This document shows, one piece after another, positions 37,042 to 45,476 of a stretch of DNA of 64,000 nt (its first letter is position 1; each line of letters starts with the position of its first letter). The notes below the pieces were generated by a model. The model was given only the letters and a program-made list of their open reading frames with translations, had not been told where the DNA came from and ran no database searches. Made by a program: the position numbers and the translations under genes. This DNA is from Aphodovivens sp036306585 (GTDB taxonomy: Bacteria > Actinomycetota > Coriobacteriia > Coriobacteriales > Eggerthellaceae): contig JAXJZF010000006.1 of NCBI GenBank assembly GCA_036306585.1, positions 1-64,000 of the forward strand, given 5' to 3'.

Positions 37042-37067
37042 ACTATTATTGGCGTATGTCTAATAGT
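37042..37067. promoter_or_regulatory. Operator-like palindrome before the ArsS-like fusion gene
   Basis: ACTATTA (37042-37048), 12-nt spacer, TAATAGT (37061-37067): a perfect 7-bp inverted repeat, AT-rich in GC-rich DNA, overlapping a -10-like TATTAT (37044-37049). It suits a dimeric repressor such as an ArsR/SmtB or MarR type (inference). SD GAGGGGGAAGG follows. Confidence 0.5.
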
Positions 37068-37097
37068 AAAGTGCGTCAATGAGGGGGAAGGCTTGCC

Positions 37098-39143
37098 ATG
37101 TCATCTTGCCAGGCAGTTGGGCAGAAACGCCGTCTATTCAAGGATGCTGGGCGCGTGTGCCCGGTCGACTACCATATTCCCGCCGATTCGTTCGCCGATG
37201 AGCCGCAGCATTCTTGCGATGCGCTGTACGTGGTGGGCGGCCTGTACGGCAACCCCTTCGCGTTGGAGGCGGTGAAGCGTATGGTCGCTTCCGAGCAAGG
37301 CAGCGTGCTCGTCGTGTTCAACGGCGACATGCACTGGTTCGATAAAACGGCCGAGAACTTCGCTGCGCTCGAGAATGCCGTGGCGCTGGCAGGGCCCGAT
37401 TTCGTCCCGCTGGTGGGCAATGTGGAAGCCGAGCTGCGCCGCCAAGTGGACGTGGGGGTGGGCTGCGGGTGCGCCTACCCGGATTGCACATCCGACGAAT
37501 CGGTGAGCCGCTCGAACCGCATCCATAAAATGCTCTCCATCGCCGTCGACCAGCATCCGGAGCTGAAGGACGCGCTGCAGGGCCGCCCTGCCGTGATGAC
37601 GGTGCGCGCCGCCGGCAAGAAGGTGGGCATCTCCCATGGCGACGAGAAGCTCATCGGCGGCTGGGACTGCTCGCGAGAATCGCTGCAGGACGTGCTGCGC
37701 CAAGACGAGCTCGATCGCTTCATGGCCGTCAACGACCTGGACATCTTCACCACCACGCACACCTGCGCGCCCGTCGCGCTCACGCTGGCGCGCGGAGCGT
37801 TCATCAACAACGGTGCTGCAGGCCTGCCCAATTTCGAGGGGCAGCATTACGGGCTGCTGGTGCGCATCGCTGCCACGTCGCATCCGGATGCGCTGTTCGG
37901 GTGCTGCCAAGACGGCGTCTACGTCCAGGCCGTGCCCGTGCGCTACGATCACGAAGCCTACCTGGCTTGGTTCGACAGTCTGTGGGATGAGCTGAGCCCT
38001 GCCGCCATCTCGTATCGCGACCGCATTGTGAACGGTCCGCAGGACCACTTGGCAGATTCTCTTCTGGGCGGGTTCGCCCCTGGGGAAACCGCCCGTCGCG
38101 AAGCTGCAGAACGCCGTGCCCATCTGGAGCCGCGCGCCCGTGCCACCAAGTGCGACGTGAACCTGGCGCTGGCGAAGCTGCTGTACTTCGAAGATATGCT
38201 GGGCGACGATCGCTGGCGCGTGACCGATGACGCCCCCGGCATCGTTCAGGTGAACATCACCGCCAAATGCAATCTGGCTTGCGCGCATTGCCATGTGGAA
38301 TCAAGCCCCAAGCGCACCGAGGCCATGAGCCATGAGGTGCTCGAGGCCATCTTGAAGGTGGCGCGCGAGCGCGGCATGCGCACTATCGACATCACCGGCG
38401 GCGCGCCCGAGATGCATCCCGAGATCGAGTGGTTCCTGCGCCAGGCGGTCCAGGCGGTGGACCGCGTGATGCTGCGCTCCAACCTGGTGATCCTGCGCGA
38501 CCCCGCCTATGCGCACCTGCTGGACGTGTACGAGGAACTGGGCATCGAGCTGGTGGCTTCGCTTCCCAACGTGTTCGCCGCCCAGGCCGATGCGCAGCGC
38601 GGCGGGCACACTTTCGACGAGACGCTCGATCTGTTGCGCGAGCTCAACGAGCGCGGCTATGGCAAAGACGGCGCGCATATCCTGGATGTGACGTTCAATC
38701 CGCAGGAGCCGGTGCTGCCGCCCGAGCAAGACAAGCTGGAGGAGATGTACCGCCGCCGCTTGGGAGACCTTGGCATCGTCTTCGACAACCTCTTCGCCAT
38801 GGCCAACAACCCCATCGGGAGATACGGCGCGAGCCTCATCGACTCGGGCGCGTTCGACAACTACCTTGACACGCTCATCGACAGCTTCAACCCCGATGCG
38901 TGCGAGGGGATGATGTGCCGCCATCAGCTCTCCGTCGGATGGGACGGTCGCGTGTACGACTGCGACTTCAACCAGGCGCTCGGCCTTGCCGCGCACGACG
39001 CGCAGGGTAGCCCCACCATCTTCGACTATGCGGAAGACTCCGAGCGTCCGTTGAAGCGCCCCATCGCGTTCGGCAACCATTGCTACGCGTGCACGGCCGG
39101 GTTCGGCTCCAGCTGCGGCGGCACGCTGGTGCAGGGGGAGTAG
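37098..39143 (+). CDS. Fusion: degenerate metallophosphoesterase + ArsS-like radical SAM protein
   Basis: 681 residues. N-terminal half (about 40-320) follows the calcineurin-like phosphoesterase plan: GLYGNPFALEAV, NGDMHWFD (75-82), GNVEAEL (107), SHGD (179) and TTHT with His221. The first motif, normally D-x-H-G-N, reads G-L-Y-G-N, so two metal ligands are missing. The C-terminal half is radical SAM with CNLACAHC (Cys 391, 395, 398), DITGGAPEMHP, then the Cys-rich C-terminal domain typical of ArsS (CRHQLSVGWDGRVYDCDFNQ, cut). ArsS makes a deoxyadenosyl-arsenic intermediate of arsenosugars. No arsM or other ars gene is in the window, so the substrate may differ. SD GGGGGAAGG. Confidence 0.82.
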   Translation: MSSCQAVGQKRRLFKDAGRVCPVDYHIPADSFADEPQHSCDALYVVGGLYGNPFALEAVKRMVASEQGSVLVVFNGDMHWFDKTAENFAALENAVALAGPDFVPLVGNVEAELRRQVDVGVGCGCAYPDCTSDESVSRSNRIHKMLSIAVDQHPELKDALQGRPAVMTVRAAGKKVGISHGDEKLIGGWDCSRESLQDVLRQDELDRFMAVNDLDIFTTTHTCAPVALTLARGAFINNGAAGLPNFEGQHYGLLVRIAATSHPDALFGCCQDGVYVQAVPVRYDHEAYLAWFDSLWDELSPAAISYRDRIVNGPQDHLADSLLGGFAPGETARREAAERRAHLEPRARATKCDVNLALAKLLYFEDMLGDDRWRVTDDAPGIVQVNITAKCNLACAHCHVESSPKRTEAMSHEVLEAILKVARERGMRTIDITGGAPEMHPEIEWFLRQAVQAVDRVMLRSNLVILRDPAYAHLLDVYEELGIELVASLPNVFAAQADAQRGGHTFDETLDLLRELNERGYGKDGAHILDVTFNPQEPVLPPEQDKLEEMYRRRLGDLGIVFDNLFAMANNPIGRYGASLIDSGAFDNYLDTLIDSFNPDACEGMMCRHQLSVGWDGRVYDCDFNQALGLAAHDAQGSPTIFDYAEDSERPLKRPIAFGNHCYACTAGFGSSCGGTLVQGE

Positions 39144-39471
39144 GCTCCCGGGCGCATTCCGGCCCGAGGCATCGAGGCGCCCTCTTACGCTGACGCGATC
39201 CATGCGACACACTGCCCCTCCCAGTGCCGCCCATGCGGCGCCCGGTTGTTCGCGCGGCCGCCTCCGCGTTCCTGAAACCCATTCCCGAAAAATTTAGGAA
39301 AACACATAAACAAATGATAGACACCGTCCAATAAAAGCATTAGTCTATCTCAGTCAGTTCGCAGGGTCAGAATGTGCGGCGAAGAGGCTCTTGCCTCCCT
39401 CCCTCCTCGACGAGAGGCTCTTCGCCCGCGTCCTCTTCCTGGCGAAAAACGTTTAGGGAAAGGACGGTCCC
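39144..39471 (+). promoter_or_regulatory. 328-bp gap: promoter, inverted repeats, symporter leader
   Basis: Around 39290-39350 the DNA turns AT-rich. -35 TAGACA (39319-39324), 16-bp spacer and -10 TAGTCT (39341-39346) form a candidate promoter. It is framed by GATAGAC (39316-39322) and GTCTATC (39343-39349), a 7-bp inverted repeat. In the leader GGCGAAGAG (39378-39386) can pair with CTCTTCGCC (39418-39426). SD TAGGGAAAGGA follows. No gene seen. Confidence 0.45.
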
Positions 39472-40977
39472 ATGGATCTTTCGACCGGAATCTTCTTCTG
39501 GGGATTCCTCATCGTGTACGGCATCGTGATGTTCGTGCTGTCGCCGCGCACCGTTTCGCTGGGCGGTTTCTTCCGCGGCGAGGACAAAGCGGGCCGCGAG
39601 GCGGCGGGCTGGATGATCACCGCCTCCATCTTCATTTCGTGGATCTTCGCGAAATCGGTCACCAACGCCGCCAACATGGGCGCCGAATACGGCATCGTGG
39701 GCGGCATCGGCTATGCGGTGTACTGGCTGTGCATCCCGCTGACGGGCTATGCTCTGTACCGCCTGCGCCGCAAGTTCGGCGCCACCAGCATGGTGAGCTT
39801 CCTGACCAAGAACTACGGCATCGCCGCGGCATTCTGCTTCTCGGCCGCCATCTTGGTGCGCCTGTTCAACGAGGTATGGTCGAACACCTCGGTCGTGGGC
39901 GCCTACTACGGCAGCTCCGGGTCGGCCCCGTTCATCATCGCGGCGCTGCTGTTCACCGCCATCACCGTGGCGTACTGCTGCTGGGGCGGCATGCGCGGCT
40001 CGCTGACCACCGATGTGGGGCAGACCGTTCTATTCGCGGTGCTGTTCATCTTCGTGCTGGTGTGGATCATCCCGCAGGACGGCGTGGGCGCCATCGCCAC
40101 CACCGGCGTTTGGAGCCTGGAGGGCGGCGTCGACTTCATCATCGGCGCGGGCCTGCAGTGCCTCTCCTACGGTTTCCATGACGCCGTGCTCACCGACCGC
40201 GGCTTCATCTGCCGCCCGCGCAAGATGCTGCGCTGCATGATCGCGTCGGGCCTTCTGGGCTTCGTCGCCATCGTGCTGTTCTCGTGCATCGGCATCCACG
40301 CCTACATCAACGGCATGGATCTGGGCGGAAGCGACGCGCCGGTCGTCGTGGCGCAGAGTTTGGGCATCCTGGCGTTCTTCGCCATGGCGGTCATCATGAT
40401 CGCCACCGCCGGCTCCACGCTGGATTCCACGTTCACCGCGCTGGCCAAGCTGACCGCGCGCGACCTGCCGGGCATCCTCAACTACGTGCCCAAGATGAAC
40501 CCGCGCGTCATAGGCATCATTTTCATGGTCATCTTCGGCATCGTGGGGAACCTGCCCATGATCATGGGCGCCACGCTCATCTCTGCGACCACCATCTCCG
40601 GTACGATGATCATGGGGCTGGGCCCCATCTTCTTGGCCCATGGCTGGGTGAAGCCCACCAGGGCCGGCTTCATGCTGTCGTTTTGGATCGGAATGGTGCT
40701 GGGCATCGTGGACACGTTCGCGCCCGATGCGCTGGCGTTCATGAACATCGGCGGCGGCGACTATGCCAACTTCCTGGGCGTGAACTTGTACGGCGCTATC
40801 ATCTGCTGGATCGCCTACCTGGTGCCGGGCTTCATCGCCCAGTCGCTCGACAAGAAGCGCGGCATCGAGCCCACCTGGAAGGGCCTCTCGAAGGAAGAGC
40901 TGCGCGAACTCGACGAGAAGGAGCGCCGCGAGGAAGCGCTCGAGCGTCAGGGCGAGCTGGAAGGCGCTGCAGCCTAG
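39472..40977 (+). CDS. Sodium:solute symporter family (SSS) transporter
   Basis: 501-residue integral membrane protein with roughly thirteen hydrophobic helices, of the LeuT-fold sodium:solute symporter family (COG0591-like). Markers: SIFISWIFAKSVTNAANMGAE in TM2 (cut), GATSMVSFLTKNYG after TM3, YCCWGGMRGSLTTDVGQTV in the middle and AGSTLDSTFTALAKLTARD (sodium site, TM8). C-terminal 60 residues are charged (Glu/Arg/Lys) and cytoplasmic. Substrate unknown; could be an amino acid or organic acid. Own promoter with inverted repeat upstream; bidirectional terminator follows. Confidence 0.9.
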   Translation: MDLSTGIFFWGFLIVYGIVMFVLSPRTVSLGGFFRGEDKAGREAAGWMITASIFISWIFAKSVTNAANMGAEYGIVGGIGYAVYWLCIPLTGYALYRLRRKFGATSMVSFLTKNYGIAAAFCFSAAILVRLFNEVWSNTSVVGAYYGSSGSAPFIIAALLFTAITVAYCCWGGMRGSLTTDVGQTVLFAVLFIFVLVWIIPQDGVGAIATTGVWSLEGGVDFIIGAGLQCLSYGFHDAVLTDRGFICRPRKMLRCMIASGLLGFVAIVLFSCIGIHAYINGMDLGGSDAPVVVAQSLGILAFFAMAVIMIATAGSTLDSTFTALAKLTARDLPGILNYVPKMNPRVIGIIFMVIFGIVGNLPMIMGATLISATTISGTMIMGLGPIFLAHGWVKPTRAGFMLSFWIGMVLGIVDTFAPDALAFMNIGGGDYANFLGVNLYGAIICWIAYLVPGFIAQSLDKKRGIEPTWKGLSKEELRELDEKERREEALERQGELEGAAA

Positions 40978-41078
40978 CATTCCTTTCGGATTCCGGACGG
41001 GGCCGGCGCACTCTGGCCTCCTTGCCCGTCAACCATACCCTCCATCTGCCGCGCATCGCGTGCGCGGGCATCCCGAAA

Positions 41079-41104
41079 AAAGGCGTCCCCTCGGGGACGC
41101 CTTT
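41079..41104. terminator. Bidirectional rho-independent terminator
   Basis: AAAGGCGTCCC and GGGACGCCTTT around a CTCG tetraloop, followed by CGTTTCG on the plus strand; A-run GAAAAAA before it serves the minus strand. It ends both the symporter and the peptidase transcripts. Confidence 0.88.
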
Positions 41105-41159
41105 CGTTTCGAGTGCCAGGGTGCGCGCTACGTCCGCGCCCACTGTTCGTTTTTTGCCG

Positions 41160-42239
41160 CTAGCCCAGGATGTCCAGCTCGCGTGGGTAGGAGTTCAGCA
41201 CCTCACAGCCGTTCTCGGTGACGATGACCAGGTCTTCGATGCGCACGCCGAAGCGCCCGGGCAGGTAGATGCCCGGCTCGATGGAGAAGCACATGCCGGG
41301 CTGCACCTGCGCCTCGTTGGCCGACGACACGTCGCCTGGCTCGTGCACGTCCAGGCCGATCTGATGCCCCAGGCGATGCGTGAAGTATTTGCCGTATCCC
41401 GCTTCCGCGATGACGTTGCGGGCGGCAGCATCGATGTCGCAGAAGCGCGCGCCCGGGCGCACGGCGGCGCGGCCGACGGCGTTGGCTTGCTTCACCAGAT
41501 CATATACGCTGCGCTGCTCGTCGCTCGCCTCTCCGAAGAAGAAGGTGCGGGTCATGTCCGAGCAGTACTCTTCCTTGCGGCAGCCCACGTCGAACAGCAC
41601 CACGTCTCCTTCCTGAAGCACGGTGCCGTCGGGCTCGTGGTGCGGGTCGGCGGCGTTGGCGCCGAAGCTCACGATGGGGGCGAACGAGTGTCCCGAAGCG
41701 CCCAGCTCCTGATAGATCGCCTCGAGCTTGCCGGCGACCTCCTGTTCGGTGATGCCTGCGTGCACCAGCTCGCGGAACTGCGCCATGGCGGCATCGTTGA
41801 CGGCCGATGCAGCGCGCATCAACTCGCGCTCGCGCTCGTCTTTGATGGCGCGCGCGTCGTCTACGGAATCGGATGCCAGCACGAAGCCCGCCGCCGCTTT
41901 GCGTTCCATCAGCGGGATGAGGAAGCGCGCTGCCAGATTCTTGTCGCAGCCCAGCTCGGCGTCGGCATCGCAGCGCGCCGCCACCAGCGCTACCGGGTCG
42001 TCGGTGTCTTTGAAGGTCGCGACTTCGGCCGGCACGTCGACCGGCGCGGTGAACAGCTCGTTCAGGAACAGCACGGGCTGCTCGGCGCCGCGGCGCAGCA
42101 GCAGGCCGAGGAAGCGCTCGCCCGGCTCGACGTACGCCCCCACCAGGTACTGGATGGAGCGTGGGTCGCACACCAGCAGCTGGCTCAGCCCGCGGGCCTC
42201 CAGGTTTTCGAAAACCGTCTCGATACGATTGTCGCTCAT
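41160..42239 (-). CDS. M24 metallopeptidase, Xaa-Pro aminopeptidase type
   Basis: Dimetal peptidase that removes an N-terminal residue before proline. 359 residues: creatinase-like N-domain (1-125) and pita-bread C-domain. Metal ligands: Asp in LFDVG and SDMTRTF, His in HRLGHQIGLDVHEPG (cut), Glu in FSIEPGIYLPG and Glu in RIEDLV. ATG 42239 with SD GGGAGA. It resembles the PepQ/YpdF group more than full-length PepP. Monocistronic, between the terminator and a divergent gene. Confidence 0.93.
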   Translation of the reverse strand: MSDNRIETVFENLEARGLSQLLVCDPRSIQYLVGAYVEPGERFLGLLLRRGAEQPVLFLNELFTAPVDVPAEVATFKDTDDPVALVAARCDADAELGCDKNLAARFLIPLMERKAAAGFVLASDSVDDARAIKDERERELMRAASAVNDAAMAQFRELVHAGITEQEVAGKLEAIYQELGASGHSFAPIVSFGANAADPHHEPDGTVLQEGDVVLFDVGCRKEEYCSDMTRTFFFGEASDEQRSVYDLVKQANAVGRAAVRPGARFCDIDAAARNVIAEAGYGKYFTHRLGHQIGLDVHEPGDVSSANEAQVQPGMCFSIEPGIYLPGRFGVRIEDLVIVTENGCEVLNSYPRELDILG

Positions 42240-42392
42240 AAGGGTCTCCCATTCGTTTGCTCGGTATAACGCGCCCCATCATAGCAGCTCGGAGACAACT
42301 CGCCGGCGGCGCGCTGCCGCCCGGTCGCGGCGTCAAGGTAAAACCCTGGCAACGACGGGGCGGGGCGAGCGGGGGCGACAGGGCTTTTCGTG

Positions 42393-42398
42393 TATAGT
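42393..42398 (+). promoter_or_regulatory. -10 box TATAGT upstream of the Gly-rich membrane protein
   Basis: TGTATAGT; start predicted near 42405, 53 nt before GTG 42458. Confidence 0.45.
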
Positions 42399-42410
42399 GG
42401 ATCAAGTTAG

Positions 42411-42430
42411 CCCACGTGTCCGCACGTGGG
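42411..42430 (+). repeat. 5' leader hairpin CCCACGTG-TCCG-CACGTGGG
   Basis: Perfect 8-bp stem with a tetraloop that would lie at the very 5' end of the mRNA (about +6), upstream of the SD. Could protect the transcript or be an operator. Confidence 0.55.
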
Positions 42431-42457
42431 GCGTTTGCCGATTTTCAGGAGTGAGAA

Positions 42458-44545
42458 GTGAAACAATCATCTGGTTTGGATGCATTGCTTGAGGCGCTGA
42501 AGCAGTCGGGCATGAACGTCGACGGCTCGTTCGGCGGCGGCACGGCGGGCAGCTCGTCGCAGCAGGCGTCAGCGAATGGCGGGAGCGGCACTGGCAGCGG
42601 TTCCGGTTCGGGCGCGCACGGCGCAGGCTCGCATGGCGGCTTCGGCGGCGGTTTCTCCGGGTTCCCATTCGGCGGCTTCGGCGGAGCGGGGCGCCGCGGG
42701 GGCGGCGACGGCGGCGGGCATGGCCCCGAGATCCGCAATCCCTTCGAGGGCGCCAGCATGCCCAAGTTCAGCAGGAAGACCATCGTCATCTTGGTGATCC
42801 TGCTGATCATCGTGCTGCTTGCGGCGTATTGGTGGTTTCATCCGCCCATCAACATCCACAGCGTGGACACCTGGGCGTTCGTGACGATCTTCATCCTGCT
42901 GCCCATCTTCCTGACGCTTTCCGGCAAGTCGAAGAACTACCGGACCGGCACGCAGAAGGTCGACCGCAACGAGGGCAAGGCAAAGACGTTCAAGATCCTG
43001 TCTGCCATCCCCGTCGCCATCGTGGCGGTGGGCCTGATCGGCGGCCTGGCGTCGCTTTCGCTGTTCCCGGGCAACGCCGGGAAGTACGCCTCGGTGCTGG
43101 AAACCACCACCGAGGACTTCGCCAGCGACATCCCCGAGGTCGACTATTCGCAGATCCCCGTGATCGACCGCGATTCTGCCGCTCTGCTGGGAGACCGCGA
43201 GATGGGCTCGATCCCCGAGTATGTCAGCCAGTTCGAGATCTCGCCGCTATACAGCCAGATCAACTACAAGGACGCCCCGGTGCGCGTGAGCCCGCTGGTG
43301 TACGCCGACCTGTTCAAGTGGTTCACCAATCGTGACGGCGGCATCCCGGCGTACTCGTTGGTGAACATGACCACCCAGGACGCCGAGATCGTGCGTTTGG
43401 ACGACAGCCCCATCTACTATTCGGAAAGCGAGCCGCTGGCGCGCAACATCGACCGCTACGTGCAGCTGAAGTACCCCTTCTACATGTTCGACCAGAAATC
43501 GTTCGAAATCGATGATGACGGGCATCCGTGGTGGATCTGCCCCGTGCAGACGCGCACTATCGGCCTGTTCGGCGGCACCGACATCAGCCGCGTGGTCATG
43601 GTGGACGCCACTACCGGCGAGTGCGCCGACCTGGCCATCCAGGACGTGCCCCAATGGGTCGACCACGCCTATCCCACCGACCTGCTCATCGAGCAGTACA
43701 ACTGGTCGGGCGCCTACAAGGACGGCTGGCTGAACTCGTGGCTGGGCCAGTCCGGCGTGGTGCAGACCACTCCGGGCACCGACGGCATGCCCGGCTACAA
43801 CTACATCGCCAAGGACGACGACGTGTGGGTGTACACCGGCGTCACCTCCGCCACAGCCGACAACTCCATCGTGGGCTTCGTGCTCATCAACCAGCGCACC
43901 GCCGAATCGCATTTCTATTCGGTGTCGGGTGCCACGGAAGCCTCCGCGATGGATTCTGCCGAGGGCCAGGTGCAGAACCTGCGCTACCAGGCAACCTTCC
44001 CGCTGCTCATCAATGTGGGCGGGCAGCCCACCTACTTCATGGCGCTGAAGGACGACGCCGGGCTGGTGAAGCAGTTCGCCATGCTGGACATCCAGCGCTA
44101 CCAGAACGTTGCCGTGGGCGACACGGTTGCCGGCTGCCAGGAGGCTTACGAGGCGCTGCTGGCCACCAACGGGGTGGAGCTGCAGGGTTCGGCGGCCGAT
44201 ACCGTGGGCCTGGAGACCGTCACGGGCGCCATCGTGCGCATCACCGACGCGGTGATGGACGGCAACACGCACTTCTACGTGCAGATCGACGGCAGCGACG
44301 AAGTGTACGATTTCGCGCTGCCCGACATGCTGGGCATCGTGACATACCAGGTGGGCGACAGCATCACGTTCACCGCAGTGAAGGGCGACCCGGTTTCGAG
44401 CGTGCAGTCGCTCGGCGGCGAGGAAGCCCAGGCCGAGTTGCCCGCTGCCGATCAGTCGAATGACTCCGGCCAGCAGGATTCCGCCGAAAGCGAGGCGCAG
44501 CCTGCTGCGGGCGCCGCTGCCGAAGGTGGGCGGCAAACCGCGTAG
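42458..44545 (+). CDS. Large membrane protein with Gly-rich N-terminus, unknown function
   Basis: 695 residues from GTG 42458 (SD AGGAG). Residues 24-95 are a Gly/Ser/Phe low-complexity region, cytoplasmic. Three hydrophobic helices follow (about 108-128, 137-155, 177-200). The rest (about 205-650) is a large extracytoplasmic domain with many Tyr/Asp, including two WVDH/WLNSW-type aromatic patches and no catalytic motif I recognise; an Ala/Glu/Gln tail closes it. Resembles uncharacterised envelope proteins of Gram-positive anaerobes; function not assignable. The rplJ promoter lies 54 nt downstream with no terminator seen between. Confidence 0.85.
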   Translation: MKQSSGLDALLEALKQSGMNVDGSFGGGTAGSSSQQASANGGSGTGSGSGSGAHGAGSHGGFGGGFSGFPFGGFGGAGRRGGGDGGGHGPEIRNPFEGASMPKFSRKTIVILVILLIIVLLAAYWWFHPPINIHSVDTWAFVTIFILLPIFLTLSGKSKNYRTGTQKVDRNEGKAKTFKILSAIPVAIVAVGLIGGLASLSLFPGNAGKYASVLETTTEDFASDIPEVDYSQIPVIDRDSAALLGDREMGSIPEYVSQFEISPLYSQINYKDAPVRVSPLVYADLFKWFTNRDGGIPAYSLVNMTTQDAEIVRLDDSPIYYSESEPLARNIDRYVQLKYPFYMFDQKSFEIDDDGHPWWICPVQTRTIGLFGGTDISRVVMVDATTGECADLAIQDVPQWVDHAYPTDLLIEQYNWSGAYKDGWLNSWLGQSGVVQTTPGTDGMPGYNYIAKDDDVWVYTGVTSATADNSIVGFVLINQRTAESHFYSVSGATEASAMDSAEGQVQNLRYQATFPLLINVGGQPTYFMALKDDAGLVKQFAMLDIQRYQNVAVGDTVAGCQEAYEALLATNGVELQGSAADTVGLETVTGAIVRITDAVMDGNTHFYVQIDGSDEVYDFALPDMLGIVTYQVGDSITFTAVKGDPVSSVQSLGGEEAQAELPAADQSNDSGQQDSAESEAQPAAGAAAEGGRQTA

Positions 44546-44599
44546 CGTACGCGCTTCCGCCCAGTTGTGCGGCTTGCGTGATGAAAACGCGCCCGGTGC

Positions 44600-44627
44600 T
44601 TGACAGGCGCGCGGAACGTGCAACAAT
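44600..44627 (+). promoter_or_regulatory. rplJ promoter, -35 TTGACA / -10 AACAAT
   Basis: Consensus TTGACA (44600-44605), 16-bp spacer and AACAAT (44622-44627): the only clear consensus -35 in the window, fitting a strong ribosomal-protein promoter. Confidence 0.65.
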
Positions 44628-44633
44628 AGGCAG

Positions 44634-44849
44634 GCTGCTTTTCGAGCAGTGAAAGTTACATACGTTCCGCTGCCAGAGACAGCAGGTACCGCAAGGTTTA
44701 ATCGCGCAGAGCGGCCCGCCGAGGCGGTTGTTGAGTTTTCGCGCTTGGCGACCCCCGCTGTCTTGGACGGCGGGGGTCGTTTCCTTTTTCCGGGCACGAT
44801 CCCACCCGCTAGGGGCGGAACTCGAGTTCGGGAAAAGGAGGTGCAATAC
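44634..44849 (+). promoter_or_regulatory. L10-type ribosomal protein leader
   Basis: About 215 nt of leader before rplJ, where L10(L12) complex binds its own mRNA in many bacteria. It ends in a terminator-like hairpin (44749-44779) and a strong SD AAAAGGAGGTG. The name rests on position and structure; I could not align it to the L10 leader model. Confidence 0.6.
44749..44789 (+). terminator. Attenuator hairpin in the rplJ leader
   Basis: 10-bp arms CGACCCCCGC/GCGGGGGTCG, 11-nt loop, then TTTCCTTTTT. A complete intrinsic terminator inside the leader, so rplJL must depend on controlled readthrough. Confidence 0.7.
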
Positions 44850-45371
44850 ATGCCCAACGCTCAGAATCAGGAGATGCTCGCTAGCATCAAGGAGGACCTG
44901 ACCGACGTCAGCGCCGTGTGGGTCGTCGACTACCGCGGCCTGACCGTGAAGGAGATCCAGGAGCTGCGCCGCGGCATTCGCGAGGCGGATGCCAGCATGA
45001 AGGTGTACAAGAACACCCTCGTGCGCATCGCGCTGAAGGAGCTCGACATGGCCAACATGGACGAGATCCTGGAAGGCCCGTCCGCATTCGTGTTCGCAGG
45101 CGCCGATCCGGTTGCTTCCGCGAAGGCGCTGAAGGAATTCGGCAAGACCAACGACAAGCTGGAGGTCAAGGGCGGCCTCATGGACGGCGCGTTCGTGACC
45201 GCCGACCAGGTGCGCGCAGTCGCCGATCTGCCCAGCCGCGAGCAGCTGCTCGGCCAGCTGGCAGGCCTCATCAACGGCTTCGCCCGCCGCATCGCCGTGT
45301 CGCTCAACGACATGCCCAGCAGCATCGCACGTGCGGTCAACCAGGTTGCGGACCAGAAGGACGCTGCCTAG
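44850..45371 (+). CDS. rplJ: 50S ribosomal protein L10
   Basis: Anchors L7/L12 dimers at the base of the ribosomal stalk; autogenous regulator. 173 residues from ATG 44850 (SD AAAAGGAGGTG, 7 nt); the open frame upstream is the leader. Core: VWVVDYRGLTVKEIQELRR (about 23-41), MKVYKNTLVRIAL, and the L12-binding C-terminal helix SLNDMPSSIARAVNQVADQK. The genes rplK, rplA and rpoB, which often flank it, are not next to it here. rplL follows after 105 nt with two hairpins between. Confidence 0.97.
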   Translation: MPNAQNQEMLASIKEDLTDVSAVWVVDYRGLTVKEIQELRRGIREADASMKVYKNTLVRIALKELDMANMDEILEGPSAFVFAGADPVASAKALKEFGKTNDKLEVKGGLMDGAFVTADQVRAVADLPSREQLLGQLAGLINGFARRIAVSLNDMPSSIARAVNQVADQKDAA

Positions 45372-45380
45372 CAACCCCTT

Positions 45381-45420
45381 GCACGCGCGAGCGTGCAGCC
45401 TAGGCGCACCGCGGTGCGCC
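45381..45420 (+). repeat. Twin hairpins between rplJ and rplL
   Basis: Hairpin 1: GCACGC-GCGA-GCGTGC (GNRA loop), 45381-45396. Hairpin 2: GGCGCAC-CGCG-GTGCGCC, 45403-45420. No T tract. Likely RNA processing or stabilising elements affecting the L10:L12 ratio (inference). Confidence 0.55.
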
Positions 45421-45476
45421 GCCTGAATGAAAAGTGCATCCGCTGAAAGGGCGGATCGAAGAAAGGAATTACTAAA

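Noticed and set aside
37098..39143. Possible selenocysteine form of the ArsS-like protein
   Set aside because: All cluster and C-terminal positions are Cys codons and there is no in-frame TGA.
40284..42269. 661-codon plus-strand frame across the symporter end and the peptidase gene
   Set aside because: Crosses a clear bidirectional terminator and is antisense to a well-conserved M24 peptidase; Arg/His-rich translation.
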